Origin: Loripinus fragilis
Lineage: Eukaryota > Mollusca > Bivalvia > Lucinida > Lucinidae
Assembly (NCBI GenBank): GCA_964019695.1
Contig: OZ026515.1
Coordinates: 133,880,849-133,944,848 of the forward strand
Length of the DNA: 64,000 bases
Reading direction: 5' to 3'
Part shown: piece after piece, positions 32,465 through 43,599 of the stretch
Position numbering within the stretch: the first letter of the stretch is position 1
How the letters are laid out: every line of letters starts with the position of its first letter
The notes under the pieces: generated by a model
Told to the model about the DNA's origin: nothing
What the model saw: the letters and a program-made list of their open reading frames with translations, nothing else
Database searches by the model: none
Position numbers and translations under genes: made by a program

Positions 32465-32822
32465 ATTTCGCAGATTATTCGTTTTGCTAGAGTGTGTCAT
32501 AATGTTGATGACATCAAAAACAGAAACCTATTTTCGACTGCTAAGTTATTAAAACAAGATTATAGATATAATTAAATTCGAAAAGTCCTACCACAGACAC
32601 TCAGAATTAATTGTTTAATACAACATGAGGTTTTCTTTAGCTCTGAGTATCTGTTAGCCGTGAGCCCTTTTCGTTGACTCATCATAGTGCGTTAATTTAA
32701 TTTGATTGTTTCTCCATGCTGATACATATATATAGCAATAGTTAGCAGGCCTATATGCGAGCTTACATTTTTGTGCTTCAATAACAGCAGAATCCAGGGT
32801 GAGGATTGGTTACCAGTAAAAC
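32465..32822 (+). pseudogene. Penelope-like element, RT tail plus 3' region
   Basis: Matches 45010-45720: TATTCGTTTTGCTAGAGTGT, then AACAGAAACCTATTTT, ACTGCTAAGTTATTAAAACA and CTACCACAGACACT (the end of the RT gene). The 3' region follows directly as GAGGTTTTCTTTAGCTCTGA and AACAGCAGAATCCAGG. About 350 bp between the two parts are missing. Truncated at both ends. Confidence 0.75.
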
Positions 32823-33480
32823 GTACGTAAAGCCCCGGTCCGACAGAACTTGCCCTCACCGCAACTAAAAAAATGACAATCGAAGAGAGGTTGCAGAGGT
32901 CGCAGAAAGGTTTTACAAAGGTAGCTATCAGGTCGCAGCAAGGTCAGCAATCGGTAGCCGTACAAAATCAGACGCGGCCAGTCTTTTGAGTATGCACAAA
33001 AGACTAGCCGCGACTGATTTCGATCGCCGACTAGTTGCAAAGGTTTTCTAGAAGTCGGCGATCAGTCGCCGACAAGTCGCCAAACAGTCGCCGATCGATC
33101 GCCGATCTGTCGCCGACCGATTTCATGAATATATTGGCTGTGAAATCCTCAGGAACTAGTCTGCGATTTATCGGCGATTGGTCACCAACAAGTTGCAGTG
33201 CCAGCTTCAGCATGAGGCTATCTTGCCATCCTGACATTATGTCACCCACTACAAGCGTTGAAAATAAGTGCATTATGGGGCATAGAGGTGGTCAAAAACG
33301 ACAGTAGTACCAAATCAGACGGTAACAATTACTACTGAAATTCAGACTCCTGATTCTGAGCATCTTCTCAGCTGTCCTAGAGATAATTTGAGCCGAATAT
33401 GTCAAATGCTAAACATGTAAGCTCAGAGCTAGTAGGTCCCAACAGATTCATATGCCAAAAATATATGAGTTGCTCAAAGC
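32823..33480. repeat. GC-rich GTCGCCGA-type short repeat region
   Basis: From about 32870 to 33190 the sequence is dominated by GTCGC/GCGAC words. A core near 33050-33120 has five or more copies of GTCGCCGAYC or CAGTCGCCGA spaced about 10 bp. It is unusual here because its surroundings are AT-rich. The open frames on both strands arise from the 10-bp-like periodicity. Confidence 0.6.
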
Positions 33481-33619
33481 TCGATTTTTCAATAACTGAG
33501 GCCAGAGGTAGTGATCAATGTCACAGTACCACCAAATGGTTTGAGACACTCATTGACCCAAAAATGCTTTGAAACATGGATTTTGGGATTTCTACCACAA
33601 ATAACTTTAGAAGATACGC

Positions 33620-34085
33620 TCAAACACTTAGACCGTGTGATTATTATAATATGCCTCCCTTTGGGACCATGCTCGCCAAATTTGTTCAAGTACGTTACTG
33701 ACTTAAATTCTAGTAAGCCTCTGTCTGGGAGTTAGCGATAAAGTCATGCAAAAACCAGCCTGTTTAGCTACACAAACCAGCCTGTTCAGCTACAGAGACT
33801 AGCTAGAAAATTAAAATTTCGTTTATGGCAAGCTAAGAGACTGAATAAAGTAAAAAATGTGGCAAAGATCATCAGAAATTGATACGATCAAGTATCACAC
33901 CTGACCCAGGATGCCACTTGGGAAAGTGACAACGAGAGCCCAGAGGTCAGCCCTTTCCCAGCAGGTGACCACAAGGCAACATGAACAGACTGGAAAGCAT
34001 TACAAACACAAGCCATAAATAACACAAACTAGAAATTGTGTTTATGAAAGACTGTGCCCCAAGCCATATGCTTGTCCATAATGAT
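33620..34085. other. No gene recognised
   Basis: A short direct repeat (AAACCAGCCTGTTTAGCTAC / AAACCAGCCTGTTCAGCTAC) is at about 33750-33795. Nothing else is supported. Confidence 0.5.
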
Positions 34086-34089
34086 GATC

Positions 34090-34445
34090 TCACCGGGTAA
34101 TCTACTCACCATCCTCTATGAGCTGACTAAATCTGAGGCCAATAGATATAATGGTTTTCGATATTTATCTTTATTACAAGTTTTCTATGTGCAAATTTAC
34201 AAAAGGCAATAGCCGGTAAAAATGCAAAGGGCAATAACTCGAAAATAAAGATAACGTTTTCTTACTCATTATCCTCTATCAGCTGTCCAAATTTGAAGCA
34301 ACTAGCTGTAATAATTTTTGAGATATCAAGCTTTCTATTTCCAAACATTCAAAGGGCAATAACTAAAAAAACTTAAAAAAAGCACCAGGTAATCTACTCA
34401 TTATCGTCTATCAGCTGACTAAGTTTGAAGCTCCTAGCTGTCTGC
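34090..34445 (+). repeat. ~110-150-bp tandem repeat, three units
   Basis: Units contain TAATCTACTCATTATC.TCTATCAGCTGACTAA, TTTGAAGC..CTAGCTGT and AAAGGGCAATAACT. Three diverged copies. Confidence 0.7.
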
Positions 34446-34779
34446 ATTCCTATTTTATTCATTTTTATTTTGTTAGAAGATAAGTGTCTTCAACTAGATT
34501 CCAACTTCATAGCTTACAATTTAAGAAAAAAATGGGTTTGAGATATTTTTCCATATCATACAATGTTTTCACTTATAATTGGCCTCCATCTTGGACGCCA
34601 TCTTGGATATATCGAAATGCTCAATGATGCCAGAGTGGCATCACTCGGATTTTTCAAGGACAATATATGCACTACCAGAATCAACAAAGAAAAAAGTTTA
34701 AAACCAAGTTCCAGGTACTCCTAAAATTCGCTCAAATTTTGCCGGACTAGAGTGGCTGAAATTCAATAGATTCTTAGCC

Positions 34780-35022
34780 AGCCTGTGTGTGATATGGTTG
34801 GATAAATGCGTTAAGACATCGTGTCCAATGCGCTAACATTTTCCTAGTTGACTCAAAATAATCGTATATATTGAGAAGTATGAGAGCTTTCAGCAGTTTT
34901 AGCCATATTGCACTCAGAGTGACCAAACCCCCCTAGATAAACAGCCGGTCTGAGTGGGCTATGGTTGGATCAATGCGTTCAGACACTTTACTCAAATGCG
35001 TAACCCTTTCATTGGAATAAAA

Positions 35023-35085
<63 letters not shown>

Positions 35086-35600
35086 AGTAAGAGAGCATTC
35101 AACGGTTAGAGTCATATATCACTCAGAGTGGCCAAAACTTCCTATAACATTAGCCAGTCTGAGTGTGAAATGGTTTGATAAATGCGCGTAGGCCCCATGT
35201 TCAGTTACTTCCATTTTTACCTTATAACACAAAATAAACATGTATATTGATAAGTACCAAACCTTTCTACAGTTTGAGTCATATTGCATTCAGAGTGGTC
35301 AAAACTTCATAGAGCTTTAGCCAGTCTGAGTGGGATATGTTGGTTGGATCATTGCGTTCATGCACCATATTGAAATGCTTAACCATTTAATTGTAAAACA
35401 GAATAGACCTATATATTATGATGTATCAGAGTTTAAACTGGTTAAAGACATATTGCACTCAGAGTGGCCAAAACTCCCTAGAGCCTTAACCAGTCTTAGT
35501 GGGATATGGTTGGATAATTGCGTAAGGACACTAGTTTCAAATACCCTTTCATTGTAGAAAACAATATAAATATACATATTGAGAAGTACAAGAGCTTTTA
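34780..35600 (+). repeat. ~190-bp tandem repeat, about four units
   Basis: Units carry AGTCATATTGCACTCAGAGTGGCC, AAAACT.CCTA.AGC..TAGCCAGTCTGAGTG, GATATGGTTGGATAAATGCG and TTGAGAAGTA..AGAGCTTT. They begin near 34905, 35108, 35278 and 35448. A TA/GA microsatellite lies inside unit two. Confidence 0.8.
35027..35085 (+). repeat. (AT)n(AG)n microsatellite
   Basis: An AT tract to about 35058 followed by an AG tract. Confidence 0.95.
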
Positions 35601-36590
35601 CTAGCAAAACGAAATTTGGGTGTTTTTTGTAGATAATTCAGTACTGAGATGGGATAGAACGTTAAAATAAACGGTTTTCATACCTCCTGTGATGCCTCTT
35701 TAAAGTTAAAACAAAAATTGAAAATCGATTTTTTTTTTTGCCAGGAATTTTTTTTTTGCTAGCAAAACGAAATTTGGGTGTGTTTTTTTTGTAAACAATT
35801 CGGTACTGAGACGGGATAAACGTTAAAATAAACGGTTTTCATACCTCCTGTGATGCCCCTTTAAAGTTAAAAGCAAAATTTAAAAATCAATTGTTTTGCC
35901 AGGAAAAATAATTTTTGCTAGCAAAATGAAATTTGGATGTTTGTTTTTTTTTGTAGATAATTCGGTACGGAGACGGGATAGAACGGTTCTAATACCTCCT
36001 ATGATGCCTCTTTAAAGTTAAAAGCCAAATTGAAAATCGATTTTTTTGCAAGGAAAAAAAAATTTGCTAGCAAAACGAAATTTGGGTGTGTTTTTTTTGG
36101 TAGATAAGTCGGTACTGAGACGGGATAGAACGCTAAAATAAACGGTTTTCATACCTCCTGTGATGCCTCTTTAAAGTTAAAAGTAAAGAAAAATCGATTT
36201 TTTGCCAGGAATTTTTTTTTGTTAGGAAACTAAACCTGGGTGTTTTTTTTTTTTTTGTTTTTTTTTGTTTTTTTTAGATAATTCGGTACTGAGACGGGAT
36301 AGAACGTTAAAACAAACGGTTTTCATACCTCCTTTGGTAATCAAAATTTGAAAATCAATTTTTTTGCCAGGAAAAAAATTTTTTGCTAGCAAAACGAAAT
36401 TTGGGTGTGTTTTTTTTTGTAGATAAATCGGTACTGAGACGGGGATAGAACGTTAAAATAATCGGTTTTCATACCTCCTGTGATGCATCTTTAAAGTAAA
36501 AAGCAAAATTTGAAAATCAATTTTTTTGCAAGGAAAGATGTTTTTGGCTAGCAAAACGAAATTTGGGTGTTTTTTGTAGATAATGCGGTA
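35601..36590 (+). repeat. ~155-bp tandem repeat, about 6.5 units
   Basis: Unit: GCTAGCAAAACGAAATTTGG, GTAGATAATTCGGTACTGAG, ACGGGATAGAACGTTAAAAT, CGGTTTTCATACCTCCTGTG, ATGCCTCTTTAAAGTTAAAA, then a T-rich linker. Starts near 35601, 35759, 35918, 36066, 36213, 36385 and 36549. Fairly homogeneous, so the expansion is relatively recent. Confidence 0.9.
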
Positions 36591-37064
36591 ACTTGACCTT
36601 ATTAAAATATCCTAAAATGCAGAGAGATGACGCCCCAAAATCGTCCGATTCTTCGATGAACCCCCTCCCCCGCCCCCATCCCCCCAAAAAATTCCATAAT
36701 TTCTTAATACCCCAAAAAATATTCATTTTTCTGAAACCTCTAAAGAATACTGAAATTCAAAATTTTGAACCCCTATAAATGGGCCGAGATTACGTGTATT
36801 ATTTGACTTTTCGCTTACTGTAAAGGCGGCGCGTCATGAATGCGTAATTAAGACTGGTCAACCTTCGACATAGGTAAAGCTGAAAATGAAGCGTGGTTTC
36901 ATTCAAAAGTAACTGTATCATCTTTCGTCATTACCTTAGTATAGACGCAAAACACATTATTTAGTCCTTAAAACGCCAGCAAAATAACAGCAACGGAAAA
37001 TGTCTATTTAACATAAGCATAGAGGCAAAACATTGTGGACCCAGATCATATATATCTGAGCAAA
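36591..37064. other. No gene recognised
   Basis: C-rich low-complexity tract at about 36658-36690; otherwise AT-rich with no supported gene. Confidence 0.5.
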
Positions 37065-37267
37065 AATATGAGTATTTTCAAACAGGGATGTCGGAAAATA
37101 TAACAATGATAAAAAAAACTGGGTCAGTCATATACTTTTTCTTAGAAAAAGGGGGCTTATCGTATACCTGGCAGCGCTGAAAAAGGGGGCTGTTCGCGCC
37201 GCAAATTCGTACTATGTCATATATAGGTAGTTACCCCCCCCCATTCCCCCCCCCCCCCCCCCCCCCC
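37065..37267 (-). repeat. Dispersed GTATATGAAT-type repeat, inverted copy, with a poly-C run
   Basis: Reverse-complement match to the start of 54046-54385: GTATACCTGGCAGCGCTGAA and CTATGTCATATATAGGTAGT. At its end are C-runs at about 37225-37267 (one of more than 20 bases), corresponding to the G-rich start of the 54-kb copy. Confidence 0.65.
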
Positions 37268-37269
37268 CG

Positions 37270-37690
37270 AGAACGCAAGGCACGCAGCATGTTCAAAGCA
37301 TTGAATTAATGTTTTCCCTTTTACTTTAAACTATGATAAAGGCCAACTTAAATTGCTGTAATTTCAACATTGAAATTTTTCCTGACTGTCAACAAATTCA
37401 GCGAATACAGTCAAGCGCCAAAATGTTGCGTGTTTGTTATCTCGCATTAGTAACCGGCCGCGTATGGCTTATCTCGTATTTGTAACGCTTATCTCACATG
37501 GGTGGCGATGTGGGACAGATTTTTCCAACAGCGAGCTAACATAGGGATCACTCGAACGTGTATGAATTGGTATGTGAGAAAGAATTATCTCACATGGGTA
37601 AAACACAGAAATTGGATCTGTTGTGCGAAAAAACTGATTACTACCCTCTTTCGAGGGCAGGTAAAAGTCTGCTTCATGTGTGAAGGCTGC
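37270..37690. repeat. Partial copy of the 57-kb foldback element
   Basis: CAGCATGTTCAAAGCATTGA, then ATCTCGTATTTGTAACGCTT, ATCTCACATGG and TATGTGAGAAAGAATTATCT, in the order seen at 57120-57420. The second arm is lacking. Confidence 0.6.
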
Positions 37691-38320
37691 TTGAAATAGC
37701 CTATTGAAATGTTTACTTTTCCCCTGTTACAAAAGTTTAAATGATTAGAGAAGTGTGAGGTCCTAAAATAAAGAATAATTCAAAAATGAATAGCAGAGAA
37801 AATAATAATAACTGAATATACTGAAATAAGTTTAAAAAAGGATAATCCAAATATGAATTAAAAAATAAACTATAAGATATTAATATTTTTAAAGAAAAAT
37901 GTATTTCATTTTAATGAATAAGCACAACATTTACTTATACTAAATAATGGACTAAATTTTTAAAGATTAGAGAATACCAGACCCTCAAATATCAATCGTG
38001 AAAGCCCAGTCCAATTCGAGAATTCAAACCCTGTTAATCAACAGAATAAATGATGGTTTAGCGATATTTTATTAAATAAGCATAAACTTCATTTATAACC
38101 TTTTGTTTTGCTGCAATCACGCTTGTTATTGTGCTGGTATGGTTTATGTGACGCCAGCGTTACGTTATGAAACGTGAGCGTCACGTTATCAAAATAGATC
38201 ATTGATGTACATCCGCGGTATGATTCCATGTAATTGGCTGAGGCAGTTTCGATTGCCTCAAATATGTGTTTCAACATGGTATAGTTTTGTACTTATAGTT
38301 TTATCTACTGATTTATCAAT

Positions 38321-38330
38321 GTCGTTTCAG
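38321..38330 (+). promoter_or_regulatory. Possible 3' splice site of a 5'-UTR intron
   Basis: GTCGTTTCAG|GTGCTGAG preceded by a CTACTGAT branch-like motif. If used, the exon starts at 38331 and has a TGA in frame with the ATG at 38335-38337, so translation must begin at 38365. Confidence 0.35.
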
Positions 38331-38364
38331 GTGCTGAGATTTTTTACATACCTGTACAACGATC

Positions 38365-38931
38365 ATGGGGAGTGTCCAAAGAAATTTAGGGCTTTTCTGT
38401 TTGGCAGTTTTATTATTCCTAATTTTTATTTATATGAAAGCCGGCAGACCAGTACGCCGGTCGGAGGAAGTCGCAGACCATAGATCTTGGTCCGATCAGC
38501 TCGGCACTGTAAAGTCGTTTATTGCAAGTCTGATCAAGCAGTTAAACGATGAAAAGGCTGGAGTGCCGCCAGCTGGAGTGCCGCCAGTGTATAAGACAGA
38601 CCATGACACTGATTATAAACCTAGGTCCGATAAACAGTTAAACGATGAAAAGGCTGGAGTGCCGCCAGTGTATAAGACAGACCATGACGCTGATTATAAA
38701 CCTAGGTCTGATCCACTCACCACGCAGCCTGACAAGTCATATGTTGAAGCATTGCTTGACCAGTTGAACAGCGAGAAGGCACAACAGGATGATCCACGAT
38801 TGATAAAACTTATCCGAGACCACTTTATTGAACCGCCATCTCCCCTGTCGTACAACTTGAATAAACCATCAAAAGTGCACTACTCTCAGATTAATCAGTC
38901 AGCTATCATTGATTCCATGCTCAAGAATATG
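38365..38931 (+). CDS. FkbM/Star-like methyltransferase gene, coding exon 1
   Basis: Encodes residues 1-189. An in-frame TGA lies ten codons upstream of the ATG, which supports this start. Residues 8-23 (LGLFCLAVLLFLIFIY) form one membrane segment with a short basic-flanked N-terminus, as in type II Golgi or plasma-membrane proteins. A stalk follows with a tandem duplication: residues 58-89 and 90-116 (KQLNDEKAGVPP...KPRSD). The conserved lead-in to the enzyme domain is at about 140-163 (DDPRLIKLIRDHFIEPPSPL). The exon ends AATATG|GTAAGT, a strong donor in phase 0. The lead-in and the later exons match Star-like FkbM proteins of molluscs and insects. Star assists membrane-protein traffic in Drosophila; the activity of the mollusc proteins is not known to me. 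Confidence 0.8.
38536..38712 (+). repeat. Coding tandem duplication in the stalk of exon 1
   Basis: Unit 1 is 38536-38631 (32 codons, including a second AGVPP), unit 2 is 38632-38712 (27 codons). They differ at only a few bases, so the duplication is young. A weaker third echo, DQLNSEKA, follows at about residue 132. Confidence 0.9.
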
Positions 38932-39404
38932 GTAAGTATCCACCCAGTAACCACGTTAAAGTGGGCCACTATCGGCCAGCCAGTGAAACACCATTTCAAT
39001 GGCGTTTATTTGGCGGACCGATGGTGGCACAAGATTCATTGCTAACTGTTAACATTGTCAACAAATAATTTTCAGTTTTAATTTTCGAACCAATGGCCAC
39101 CAATTTTGATTTGTTAAAGGTAGATAAGGACTTAAATAAAATATTATACTAACCTCACTTAAGGGCAATTGCAGGTAATGCTTCCCACATTAAAATCTTT
39201 TTAACTCTTTGCATACAGTTTGTTTAATGTATGGATTGTCAGTTTATGAAATAAAAATGGATATGTCACACTGCTCGATTTTTCATAATCTCACATGGAA
39301 GTTTTCAGCAAATAATAAATTTTCTGAAAAAAACCCATGTCCTTAATATTAAGTTAAACTGGTTGTAATCGCCATCCAGCTTCTTTACTTTGATTTCAAT
39401 TATC

Positions 39405-39765
39405 ATTGTGACCTTGCGTCTGGGAGTGAAATAACGCCATGCAATAAAATTGATAAACCACTCGTGGTTGACAGATTTTCGGGAAACGTTATGACGTCCA
39501 TAACAACGTTGCGTACTGTAATGACAACATAATAACGTTTTACGTCAAAAATGAGACTTCAAAGTTATCTTAATGTCATATGATAAATAGGATCTAACAT
39601 TCGTGCTCTTGTATTATTGAATCTATTTGACTCGTTGCGAAAAAGAGATAAAATGCTCGGCAAGCCTCGCATTTTATCTCTTTTCCCCAACTTGTTTAAT
39701 AAATTCAATGAAACATGAGCACTTATGTAAGATCCTCTGTTTATCACTAACGACATGAAGCATTT
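39405..39765 (-). mobile_element. Palindromic repeat with CTCGGCAAGCCTCG centre, copy 1
   Basis: Reverse complement of 56270-56605. The centre GATAAAATGCTCGGCAAGCC then TCGCATTTTATCTC is an imperfect palindrome, and AGCACTTATGTAAGATCCTC faces ATCTAACATTCGTGCTCTTG outside it. The flanks share TTATGACGTCCATAACAACG and ATAACGCCATGCAATAAAAT. No protein is encoded. Confidence 0.75.
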
Positions 39766-41639
39766 TAGGAAAAGTGAAAATTTATATGTTTTCCCAAGCT
39801 GTGAGAAGATACTGAATGATATATTTTGGTAATTCACCCAAAGAAGGGAACACGATTTTTAGAGTAAATTGTACATTAAAAAATCTGGCATTAACAATGT
39901 TTTTATTTCATAGATATTTATTTTACCTTTTAGAAAAAAGATTAAAAACGGGGGTTATCAAACGAGAGCTAAATACCCCAACCCCCACATATTATGAAGA
40001 TAATTCAATATAAACGTTTTGAAGTGTACTTTTTGTCATATTACTTGTAGGACGGTAAATCACTATTATAAAACTGAAAAAAGAAGAAAAATGTATAATA
40101 GGCGCCCCCCAGGAATCGACGCCTAGGCTACAAGGTTAGATAATGCGCCGCCCAAATTAACCGTATATATTGGACACACAATCCGAGGACAGGTGTCATG
40201 ATATTATATTTTGACCCGCCTTAAAAGTGACCCGCGGGTCATAATATTATGTTCCTAAAGATTGATATAACAAATCTGATTTTGGTTAATTCATTATGAT
40301 AGCGTAGAATGCAGTCTTCCGGTAGATAACCGTCAAAATTTTCTTGAAAAGGGGAGGGGGTCAAATATTATGCCATAATATACGAGGTACTATGCACAAT
40401 AAGTTTAGCAATTGTTTTGTATGGGTGAGCCCATTCAAATCAGATCTCAAGTTTCATTTGCTGTCATGATGATACAAGCGGCGAACACCTAACAAGAATT
40501 TCTATTTAAAAAAAATACCGAATTACCAAACGCAGCGACTGTGCTAAAGTGACGTTAAATTTTAAGACTAGCGGCTAACGTGGGTATTTCGGATCATTGG
40601 GTGAAGCAAAAACATTTTCAAGCGATTGTTTGGCAAAAAAAAAAACAAATGCTGCAATTTTCTGAACTTTCTCAGAGAAATAAAGGACCAAAATTTCATA
40701 ATTTGACGTTTTTATGAATGCGTTTACGTTATCGCCTTTAGACGGCGTTTCTAGTTGGGTTTTTTTGGGAGCCACATTGACAAGTTAAACTGTTAAATGC
40801 CTTCCCACATTTGCAAACAAATAATGTCGACTAAAACATCTTTATGGCTATAGAGCACGAGCCGAAAGATAAAATCTGACGTCACCATTATCTTGCAAAT
40901 GCGTCACACCATTTTCCACCAACTTGAGGTTTTAATCAACGATAAGATGAGTTACATTGAAAGCCTATGACATCTTTGTAAACTGAGTCTCTGTTGAATT
41001 GAAACGCAATTAACATTAGAAGTTTAATCAAATGATGAACACGTTTTGACGTTATTGATGGCAGCTGATTTTTTCCGCGATATCATCTAATGTTAAGAAC
41101 GAAATTCGTAAAAAAGGTGTGCTTAGCTACTATCTAATATATTCCCTGGCCTTTATTCTGCGATGGGCAACATTGACATTAATGAGAATACAAGAAGTGG
41201 ACAAGGAACAACACATGTACCAGGCAGTTTAATCTTCCAAAACGGCAGTCGTCAGACATTTCAAAGGCAACCAGTACTGACACATAGGCAAGATTTGCGA
41301 CGAAAACCAGTGAAATATTTAGAAACCACCGATGTGTTGGAATGCCCAAACAAAGATGACATATATTGTGTTACATTGCCAGACAGTTAAAGTACGTTCA
41401 TTTCAACTTACGGTTTCCACAAGCAATATATTTTGCATCTCCAATGGACAAAAGTGTTTGCACAAATGTGTCCTTCAAAACTTAAAGATCTTCAGTTCGA
41501 ATAACTACATCCTTCATAACACAAGTTGGAAGGGAGTTCATGCTACCTTGAGTTACAAAGTATGAAAGAATGCAAAGATCAGGAAGCAATATAATCAAGT
41601 AATATACATGACACAGGACACCTAATATACAATTGACAA

Positions 41640-42290
41640 AACTTTCATTTTGTACGGTTCAATCATATGGGGCATTCCTACTGGACTGAAACAGTTTGAA
41701 AAGCAAATGACATTTAACAATCAACAAACACCTGTAACAACACTTGATCTGCAGCTATATGCAATTGCACAGCATATACGACTAAGGAATTGGGATGAAC
41801 TGGGTCCCCATGTTATTCGTCATGGTGGATTTCATATCATGAAGATATACTGGAAAAGTAATGGGAAGAATTATTTGATGATATATTAGTTGAAGCCAGT
41901 ATCTTGGGGCCAAATGTAATGTTAGCTGAACAGAATTACAAACAATGTGGACAGCACTCTTTCAGTTGTATAAAGCAATGACAAGACTGTACATCAAAGC
42001 ATTTTGTGATAGGCTTATCCATGAGCAGAATTTATTGGATAGTTATAATTAAGAAATTCTAGCATACTCTTACAGAGCTTCAGTCAATTGAGGGGAATTG
42101 TTACAGCCAGTGATACAAATGAATTTTTAGCTGGTAGACTCCAAAGGTTACAACAATAAATGCAGAGCTACCAGTCTTTATCTGAAACATTTAGTGAACA
42201 TAGTTTGACATTCTACTTACGGAATCAATATATAAGAGCCTATGAACTTGCAATGGACTAGATACTTACTTTAATCATGTTGTGTAACAT
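41640..42290 (+). pseudogene. N-terminal remnant of a multicopy invertebrate protein family
   Basis: The frame at about 41650-41889 contains TTLDLQLYAIAQHIRLRN and then VIRHGGFHIMKIYW. A shifted frame continues with DILVEASILGPNVMLAEQ, and after about 42160 with FYLRNQYIRAYELAMD. I recognise the order TLDxxLYxxAxxI...VIRLGGFHI...I.SG.Y.P.....L..G as the N-terminal half of a large repetitive family common in mollusc and cnidarian genomes, usually annotated as uncharacterised. The C-terminal half of the same family is at 62120-63835. Several stops and frame shifts make this a dead copy. The function of the family is unknown to me. Confidence 0.6.
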
Positions 42291-43232
42291 AATGTGATAG
42301 AAGAGGATGGGAAGGATATTCAGATTATAGCATCTGTTTTACTGATATGTTTGGAAACCTATGCAAATTTGATACAGATAAGGAATCTGGCTCAACTGAA
42401 TCTCTTACAAAAATTGCTTCCATTTTCTTTTGTTGTATTTGGAAAAGTACAACATACAAAATACTTACTTCAGGCAAGAGAAAGTGGAAACCAATCTTTA
42501 ATAGTATTTGTCGATATAAGAATTCCATTAAGCTGGCTGTGTCTTTGAAAAAAAGAAGCTCGATACATTTAACAATAATGGTGACAAGAAAGATATGGAG
42601 ATGAAACAGACAATTGTATCTGCTGAGTTAGATTGTGACCTTTTTGGAAGGTTGATGGTTGATAGTTGTGTCTAATATTAGGAGATAAGAGTCTTTGCTG
42701 AATATACATCTATACTGACAATTGTTCCTGTCGTAATATCTTATCTTAAGGGTCTTTTTCCAACACAAAGCTAAAACATTCATATATATTGATAATGAAG
42801 TCTCTGTATCATTGTATCAAGATGATTTCACCAATATCGTCTGGAGACAGACGCTTAATACTGCAATATTCATTGACGGCATGCTCTATGTCCTGAAAGT
42901 AAGTGTCGGAACAAGATTTAACACATTTGGTGATCTCATAGACAGTGTTTGACAGATTCTTAATTCTGCTTTCAGTAATGGAGATACTATTCAGGTAGTT
43001 TCTGATCAAAGTTGGAGAAATAAATTGCCTAGGGAATATCACTTCATTCATTCAAGAAGCAAATACCTAGGAATATTAAAACATATGTGTATTTGTCCAA
43101 TCCCAAAACCAAACATAATGACTTTGGGTTGGATCAGCGGCACTAAAAAGCTTACTCAACTTGAAAGGTCATTATTTAACCACCAGAAACAGACATATTA
43201 TACTGGAACTTAGTGCTGCATTTAAAAAAAAT

Positions 43233-43300
43233 TAGTAAGTGAGTATGATCAGGAAACACCACAATCATAAACAGCAGACAACCACGTGGCACTGCGATGG
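43233..43300 (-). repeat. Penelope-like 3'-end fragment, inverted, upstream of the main copy
   Basis: AGTAAGTGAGTATGATCAGG then AAACACCACAATCATAAACAG: the last ~70 bp of the PLE in reverse. It lies about 300 bp before the RT coding part of the copy on the plus strand. A similar inverted 3' piece precedes the RT fragment at 58755. Confidence 0.7.
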
Positions 43301-43599
43301 TATTGATATCTGGTTCAAACATCACGCCCTGTAAACTTTCAAATCGACCACCGGTGGCGGTAAATGTGAACTATTTTGAAATACTTCAACTTGAGCATGT
43401 CCTGTCACTAGTTTCTGTGGGTGGTACAGACAGAGGTAATATGTAAGATTTTTCTGGTCCCAAGACAAATGATATAAAATCAAAGGATGTCATGTTATCA
43501 GTTTCAGAACTTGAGATCGAAAACTCTATTCCTGACTCCTGAGATTGCATAGACTCTAAGTATTGCTATCAACCTGCTGGTCATATAGTCACAGGGGAT

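Noticed and set aside
42809..43051. 80-residue minus-strand frame as a gene
   Set aside because: Uninterrupted but short, without recognisable motif, promoter or splice signals; kept only as a remark in intron 1.
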